Shown: piece by piece, positions 59,012 to 64,000 of the stretch | How positions within the stretch are numbered: the first letter of the stretch is position 1 | How the letters are laid out: each line of letters begins with the position of its first letter | Assembly (NCBI GenBank): GCA_031310005.1 | Contig: CM062385.1 | Span: forward strand, 2,108,001-2,172,000 | Length of the DNA stretch: 64,000 nt | Direction of reading: 5' to 3' | From: Dactylellina haptotyla | Lineage: Eukaryota > Ascomycota > Orbiliomycetes > Orbiliales > Orbiliaceae | Translations under genes and position numbers: made by a program | The notes under the pieces: model-generated | Told to the model about the DNA's origin: nothing | The model's database searches: none | The model's input: only the letters and a program-made list of their open reading frames with translations

Positions 59012-59777
59012 GTTGACAAAATGTATATGCTGGGGTGATATCTACGCATATAGGAATCCAGAAATGATAAGAAAAGGGGTGGTTTGATTTGAGATGGAAA
59101 CAGTTTGGAGGATTTCATGTTGGCATTTCCTTATGCAAATTTATTGTATTCCACGATTTCGAGATCTCAAGAGATTTGCTTTCTCTAGATATCAAGATTT
59201 TGTTAGCAAATATCACACTCGTTTATACTATCAAGTCTTTGTAGTTCATATGAAAAAAAAATCAAGCCAAATTCAAGTCAAAATGCATCAAGCCTTCAGA
59301 AGTTTTGCAAGTGTTAAAATTGAAACCATATTGATCATGCCGAACTCGCCATTCGCACCTTTACCCCATAGACCTTAAAGGAATATTAATGCGAGTCGGC
59401 TTGTGGTAAAATGTGCGTTGCGAGCGCATCGGTCCTGAAAACCGGCGGCTGAAAATTTGCTTCACATGCCGCCGCAGCGGCGTTTCCATCTCCAACCAAA
59501 AACCATACTTCGCAACAACCGCAAGAACCTGGCAGGCGGCGGGTACCGGACGGATCCGACTTCTGAAAACATCAACCATGAACTCCTCCCGGCCTTGAAG
59601 AACCGTAGTCGCATTCACTCTCGTTCCCTAGTGTGGTCAGAGCATGGAGACCTCCAAGTTCCGCTTCTTTCGCTGTTCCCACTCCCCTCCATAACCGCCC
59701 CAGGGAGCTCGCAATTCCCATACCTAGCATTACAGCAGCAAATACAATACACATACATACCCTAAGTACTCTTAACA
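59012..59777. other. Intergenic interval
   Basis: The AT-rich 3' region of the peptide gene changes near 59,390 into a GC-richer stretch that includes GCCGCCGCAGCGGCG near 59,468. This marks the start of a compact gene block. Overlapping frames at 59,361-59,778 look like promoter or leader of the carrier gene. Confidence 0.45.
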
Positions 59778-60659
59778 ATGGACGTCCAAACGCTCCTCGC
59801 CTCCTGCTACGCCTCTGTCGTCAGCCGTCTGATCTGCTACCCGCTCGACACAATCGCAATCCAACATGCCTCATCCACCCGGCGTCCCGTCTTCTCCGTC
59901 CCGTTTCGCACCTACTACCGCGGCCTCCTCCCCTCCACCGTCCTCGTCACCCCCGGGATAGCCCTCTACTTTACCAGCTACCGCCAGTCTAAATCCATGC
60001 TCATCCCGCACTTTGGCGACGGTACGACAACCTACCTTCTCGCCGGCACCATCGCTGAACTCGCGAGCTCCTTCGTCTGGACACCCTTGGAGGTTATAAA
60101 ATCCCGCCTACAGATCTCGAAAACAGCTGTCGAAGGGAAATTATCCGAGAATCTGAAGCAAATATGGCGGACCGAGGGGATTAAAGGGTTCTACAGGGGG
60201 TACTTTATGGGTCTCGTTGTGTTCATTCCGTACAATGGGATCTGGTGGACGGTCTACGAACACACCAAGAAGGCGCTGCCGCAGAGCTGGCCGATAGCCT
60301 CGCAGGCAGCGCTGAGCGGGTGTTTGGCTACCATTGCCGGTACTTGCTTTTGTCACCCGCTGGATCTGGTGAAGACGCGGTATCAGGTGGCGACTACCAC
60401 GACGGTTGGCAGGGTCGGCGGGGAGAGGTTGGAGGATGCCCGGGGGATCACGAAGGTTGTGAAGAACGTCTGGGCGGAGAAGACGTTCGGACGAGGGTTT
60501 TATCGAGGACTCGGACCTAGATTGATGTATTCGGCGCCTAGTTCGCTCATTGCGATGGCTGTGTTTGAGTATTTCAGTCCGGATAAGACCGCGGAAAAGG
60601 CGGTTAGTGATAGTCGTGAGCGACTGGTGAATGATGAGAGCTTAGAGGAAAGATTATAG
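59778..60659 (+). CDS. Mitochondrial carrier family protein (SLC25-type)
   Basis: An intronless frame of 293 residues, the usual carrier length. Three tandem repeats carry the signature P-x-[DE]-x-x motif: YPLDTIAIQ (about 21), TPLEVIKSRLQ (about 95) and HPLDLVKTRYQ (about 195). Each is followed by a GFYRG-type element (YYRGLLPS, GFYRGYFMG, GFYRGLGPR). These proteins sit in the inner mitochondrial membrane and exchange metabolites or cofactors. The substrate cannot be told from motifs alone. The second and third repeats look complete; the first is slightly short. The gene is GC-richer than the left part of the window, and it converges with the HAD phosphatase gene. Confidence 0.9.
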   Translation: MDVQTLLASCYASVVSRLICYPLDTIAIQHASSTRRPVFSVPFRTYYRGLLPSTVLVTPGIALYFTSYRQSKSMLIPHFGDGTTTYLLAGTIAELASSFVWTPLEVIKSRLQISKTAVEGKLSENLKQIWRTEGIKGFYRGYFMGLVVFIPYNGIWWTVYEHTKKALPQSWPIASQAALSGCLATIAGTCFCHPLDLVKTRYQVATTTTVGRVGGERLEDARGITKVVKNVWAEKTFGRGFYRGLGPRLMYSAPSSLIAMAVFEYFSPDKTAEKAVSDSRERLVNDESLEERL

Positions 60660-60985
60660 AGTAGACTACCGTTTCCCGGAATTTTATAGATGAGTTTCTT
60701 AGCCCCGGAGTTATCATTGGTTTTATTGAGCTTTAGAATCTTCACATCCTTGTATACCTGGCATCATATTTCTACATCCATTGTACATATACGAAAATCC
60801 CACTGCATCTAGAGTAATCTCTATATACGATGACAGGTGTATCTTCCAGACCAATAACTGAACCCAAAAAAGTCTATCTTCTAAGTTACACTTCTGTACG
60901 CCGCACAGGCCTGCCAGGTATCTCAAAACCAAACTTTAACCTTATTTCATTCCCAAAGACCAAAAAACCTCATCCCAGTATCCAT
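60660..60985. terminator. Convergent 3' spacer
   Basis: 326 bases between the carrier (+) and phosphatase (-) stop codons; AT-rich with no frame of interest. It is probably taken up by both 3' untranslated regions. Confidence 0.4.
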
Positions 60986-61808
60986 CTACTCCAATAACTT
61001 CAAAAACTGCGTCGATTCAAGCGCTTCAATCTTCTTCAAACAATCCCCAAACTCTCTCCAATGATCCATGATAACCTTCGCCCCGTTCTTCGTCAACTTC
61101 TCAATCATGGCCGCCTTCTCCGCCCCATCTTCATACGGTCCAACGTACCCGATAACCCAAATACCAGCTCTTGTAGCACTCAGCGTCCCACTCCCGCTGT
61201 CTTCAATCGCGACACACTCCTCCGGTTTCTTCCCGAGGTCCTTACACGCAAATATATAAACCGCAGGATCCGGCTTACTCGTCGGAGGATCCAACGACGT
61301 CATAGCAGAATAGATATGTTCGTCCGCGAAGAACTCCCCCTGCCCGGATTTCTTGATCGATGCTACGACTCTAGGTTTGGCAGACGACGAAACCACTGCA
61401 AGGCCGTACTGTCCCGCCTGCTGTAATCCCTTCAGGACATCGTTGACACCGGGGCAGGGTTCCGCCTTCTCGCTGAGCGCCTGCGTGATGGCGGTGAGTT
61501 CGCGTTTGACGTAGGCTTCGTGTTCTTCAGGGGGAATAGTGAATTTATAAGTCTCCTGGAGACCCTTGAGCATGCCGGAGAAGTTCTGGCCGACAAATGT
61601 CGACTGCAGCTCCGGGCCCGTGAATGTCTTATCTACGCCGGCATTTTTAAGAATCTCATTGGCGAGGGAAGCGCAGACTTCAAACGCGATGTGCTCGGAG
61701 AGGACAAGCGTATTGTCACAGTCAAATAAGAGGTGGGTGATCTGAGTGCACCGGCTGTTAGCGGCTATATATCTACAGACATCCCAATTTATAACGTACC
61801 GGAGGCAT
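60986..61808 (-). CDS. HAD-superfamily phosphatase
   Basis: Two exons on the minus strand, 61808-61800 and 61741-60986 (intron 58 bases, GTACGT, branch GCTAAC, CTCAG), encode 254 residues. The first coding exon is only nine bases (Met-Pro-Pro), and splicing gives MPPITHLLFDCDNTLVLSEH. All four haloacid dehalogenase motifs are there: DCDNT (I, nucleophile Asp10 and acid/base Asp12), VVSSS (II), KPDP (III lysine) and AIEDSGSG (IV). A helical cap of the subfamily I type lies between motifs I and II. Relatives hydrolyse sugar phosphates or similar small phosphates in the cytosol. Substrate not known. Length matches the family. Confidence 0.9.
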
Positions 61809-62578
61809 ATTTGCGGTTGTTGGTAGCAAGAAAATTGGCTATCTTGTCAATTGTCACTAAGGAGTAAGAGTTCCTTGAAGCACAAATATGGACACAATAG
61901 AATATACGGATCTGCGTCTGGTGTGTTGGAAAGTCTCAAGAGGTGTTGTATGACGTCACTTCACCGCCAGCCGCTGTTGTTGCAGTAGATTGGAAAGGAA
62001 GGCCTGAGCTGAGAATAATATGATATTTACAGTGGAAGACCTCGAAGTGTATTTCCAGAACCCAGGTTTTATATAAATGGATCCATGGGACGATTCTGGC
62101 TTTAAATTGCCTGAACTTGATTTTGGCGCTAACGTCTAGTCCGACGATTACCCCGTCGTTAGCAGGTCGAATCCGGCGAAGAGAATGACAGGGTCTGTAT
62201 GCAGGTCGACAAACAGAGCTGAGGTAGAACAGACCGAGAGCTAGAGGGCGAGACAGCTTCACACCTGCAGCTACCTCGGCCCTCTGATAGGTTAAGATTT
62301 CATGTATGCAGGTGTTAAACTGCGCTTTGGACTCAAATGTCAAGAACGGCAAGATAACGTTATTTAGCATGTGAATGATATAAAAAGTAGTCCCATATTC
62401 AATTGAGACATAGGATATTCGAATTCGAATATCACGATATCGACACTTTCTTAGTGTAAATTTACCAAAAACAGAAAACCATGCCTATCGCTATATGTAA
62501 ACGGCCCAGCTAATAAAATAAAACCATAAAGACCTTCCCCAATACAAGCGTCTATCCCTCCGTGAGAAGTACAATGCA
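61809..62578. other. Intergenic interval
   Basis: It holds the promoter of the phosphatase gene and the 3' region of the hydrolase gene, both on the minus strand. A 144-codon minus-strand frame within it shows no domain and is not called. Confidence 0.4.
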
Positions 62579-63997
62579 TCAAAGCTTCGCCTGTGCTCCC
62601 ATCTTGTGAAACATGTTCCCATGCTCCACCGCCCCCTTCATCCTTTCCAAGCTCTCTTCGTAAGTATAAGGACTCAAATCTTCCCACTTCCACTCCTCTT
62701 CCTTCAAACTCTTCGCCAGAGTCCTCGTTGCCTTCGTAGTTACCGTATTCCCCTCAACCACATCCGTGATAAACTTCGTCCAAGTCGCATAACACTTCGC
62801 ACCAACCGGCGACCAGTCCATCAACATGGCAAAACAATGCGGCATGGCCTGATACTCCTCAAACTGCACCGTGACCCCTTTCCCCGCCAAGTGCTTCCCG
62901 AAGAACCTACACTCATCCATGAGCAGCTCCTGTCCGCAGAGAATCAAAGTCGGCGGGGCGCCCTCCCAGTCCTTGAACAGCATAGGGTTAACCAGCGGGT
63001 GTAGTCGTAATCTATCCTCCACATAGATAGCCTTCCTCGGCGGCTCTGTCGGCCAGATTGCGCATTTCGGGAAATGCGGGCCTCCAGGAGGGTATATCGA
63101 TGGTGAGGGGATATAATCGAAATCCTTATTCGTGATAACCGACGGGAAACAATGCGTCGTATCCACCCACGGACTGTTCAATCCGATGCCAGCTGGCAGC
63201 GGTAACTCCATACTCTTTCCGTTATGCGTGATACCATCAGGGTACATCCGGCGTAAAGTCAGTAGAAGGGCGATCAATGCCGTCGTAAGATTCCCCCCTG
63301 CAGAATCACCGCAGATGACAATATTCTTCGGTTCAACCGCTTCATGCAGAGCCCCAGGAGGCGGGTAGAGTAGATACAAATACCCTAAAAAGCAATCCAT
63401 CAGCGCAGCGGGGAACGGATTCTGCGGCGCGAGGCGGTATCTGAACGATAACACCCGTCCCTTCGTTTCCTTTGCTAGCCTCGCGGTCGCAGGTCTATGT
63501 GTCGCCGGGTCCATAAGGTACATCGCCCCGCCGTGAATATAGTACACCGTAACCGGCGAGGTGACCTCCTCCATCATCTTCTTGTACTTTTCTTCCTCTG
63601 AAATGTCTAATTGCGGCGCATCCTTTGCCACATCGGCTCGATATCCGGTCCACTCTGCCGACGCCTCGGGGAGTTCAGGCTTCAACCAGTCGAATTTATC
63701 CCCTTCGATTAAAGAATCAATCGCATCGATGACATATTGTCTGGTCTCCGGACCCGTGGGTGCGGGTACCGGTACTTTAGAAATCCACATGCGACCTTTA
63801 ATTCCGGGGTCCTTGAGGGATACATGTTGCGCCTTGGACAGCGGATCCGGGGTGGGCATGGACACGAACGAACGGATCATGGTGATCAGCAACTCGGTTT
63901 TGAGATCCCAATACGGCGCGGTGGTCGAAATCCCCAGCGCATGCCATGCGACCGTTTTGCCCATCAGCGGCAAACGGGGCACGAGCGCCCTGATCAT
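62579..63997 (-). CDS. Alpha/beta hydrolase of the hormone-sensitive lipase type (start may lie beyond the edge)
   Basis: A 472-residue frame is open to the right edge. The ATG at 63997-63995 is the first in view, but the true start could be outside the window. The alpha/beta hydrolase_3 pattern is complete: oxyanion-hole HGGA at about 155-158, nucleophile elbow GDSAGG with Ser about 232, an acid in the LILCGQELLMDECRF region, and the catalytic His in MPHCF. Such enzymes hydrolyse short-chain esters, amides or steroid and toxin esters, and are cytosolic. No signal peptide is visible. The C-terminal 60 residues are charged and outside the fold. No intron signs are seen. Confidence 0.88.
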   Translation of the reverse strand: MIRALVPRLPLMGKTVAWHALGISTTAPYWDLKTELLITMIRSFVSMPTPDPLSKAQHVSLKDPGIKGRMWISKVPVPAPTGPETRQYVIDAIDSLIEGDKFDWLKPELPEASAEWTGYRADVAKDAPQLDISEEEKYKKMMEEVTSPVTVYYIHGGAMYLMDPATHRPATARLAKETKGRVLSFRYRLAPQNPFPAALMDCFLGYLYLLYPPPGALHEAVEPKNIVICGDSAGGNLTTALIALLLTLRRMYPDGITHNGKSMELPLPAGIGLNSPWVDTTHCFPSVITNKDFDYIPSPSIYPPGGPHFPKCAIWPTEPPRKAIYVEDRLRLHPLVNPMLFKDWEGAPPTLILCGQELLMDECRFFGKHLAGKGVTVQFEEYQAMPHCFAMLMDWSPVGAKCYATWTKFITDVVEGNTVTTKATRTLAKSLKEEEWKWEDLSPYTYEESLERMKGAVEHGNMFHKMGAQAKL

Positions 63998-64000
63998 AGC

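Noticed and set aside
59361-59765. Three overlapping 60-100 codon frames before the carrier gene
   Set aside because: Likely chance frames in GC-richer promoter sequence; no homology pattern seen.

Overview
The window looks like a nuclear contig of a filamentous ascomycete. Genes carry short introns (about 48-174 bases) with GT..AG ends and CTAAC-type branch sites. The protein families are typical of Pezizomycotina: fungal rhodopsin-like receptors, a CBM1-linked polygalacturonase, GH45, GH76 and small secreted cysteine-rich proteins. Several gene models suggest a plant-associated Leotiomycete, but that placement is inference. I saw no rRNA gene, no convincing tRNA, no retroelement and no CRISPR. 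All exon boundaries below were read by eye from splice signals and reading-frame continuity.

Layout. 1-246 (-): start of a secreted protein that runs off the left edge. 247-5053: gene-poor. 5054-7844 (+): about 900-residue secreted protein. 7845-11709: gene-poor. 11710-13068 (+): RGS/Rax1-like membrane protein (RGS-A). 15812-17244 (+): metallophosphoesterase. 17689-18695 (-): GH45-like protein with a hydrophobic C-terminal tail. 19937-21351 (+): seven-helix rhodopsin-like protein. 22813-23353 (+): small secreted protein. 23907-27549 (-) and 29247-33221 (+): a divergent pair of tricalbin-like SMP/C2 proteins. 35944-37591 (+): GH76 protein with a GPI-type tail. 38945-40281 (+): H-type lectin-domain protein. 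41227-42072 and 43220-44043 (+): two related secreted proteins of unknown function. 45619-47048 (+): a second RGS/Rax1-like gene (RGS-B), convergent with 47282-48719 (-), a second rhodopsin/PTH11-like receptor. 50877-52839 (+): decayed MFS sugar transporter. 54646-56295 (+): CBM1-GH28 endopolygalacturonase. 58673-59011 (+): 10-cysteine secreted peptide with Kex2-type sites. 59778-60659 (+): mitochondrial carrier. 60986-61808 (-): HAD phosphatase. 62579-63997 (-): HSL-type alpha/beta hydrolase at the right edge.

How it fits together. The left and central parts are a mosaic of secreted or cell-surface proteins and G-protein-type signalling genes separated by long non-coding gaps, like an accessory or host-interaction compartment. 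Two RGS-domain membrane proteins and two seven-helix receptors occur within about 37 kb, and one of each forms a tail-to-tail pair. The right end (59.8-64 kb) is compact and housekeeping-like. The strongest leads are the receptor/RGS duplication, a GH45-like protein that keeps one catalytic aspartate but has serine at the proton-donor position, the CBM1-polygalacturonase fusion, and three small or medium secreted orphan proteins.
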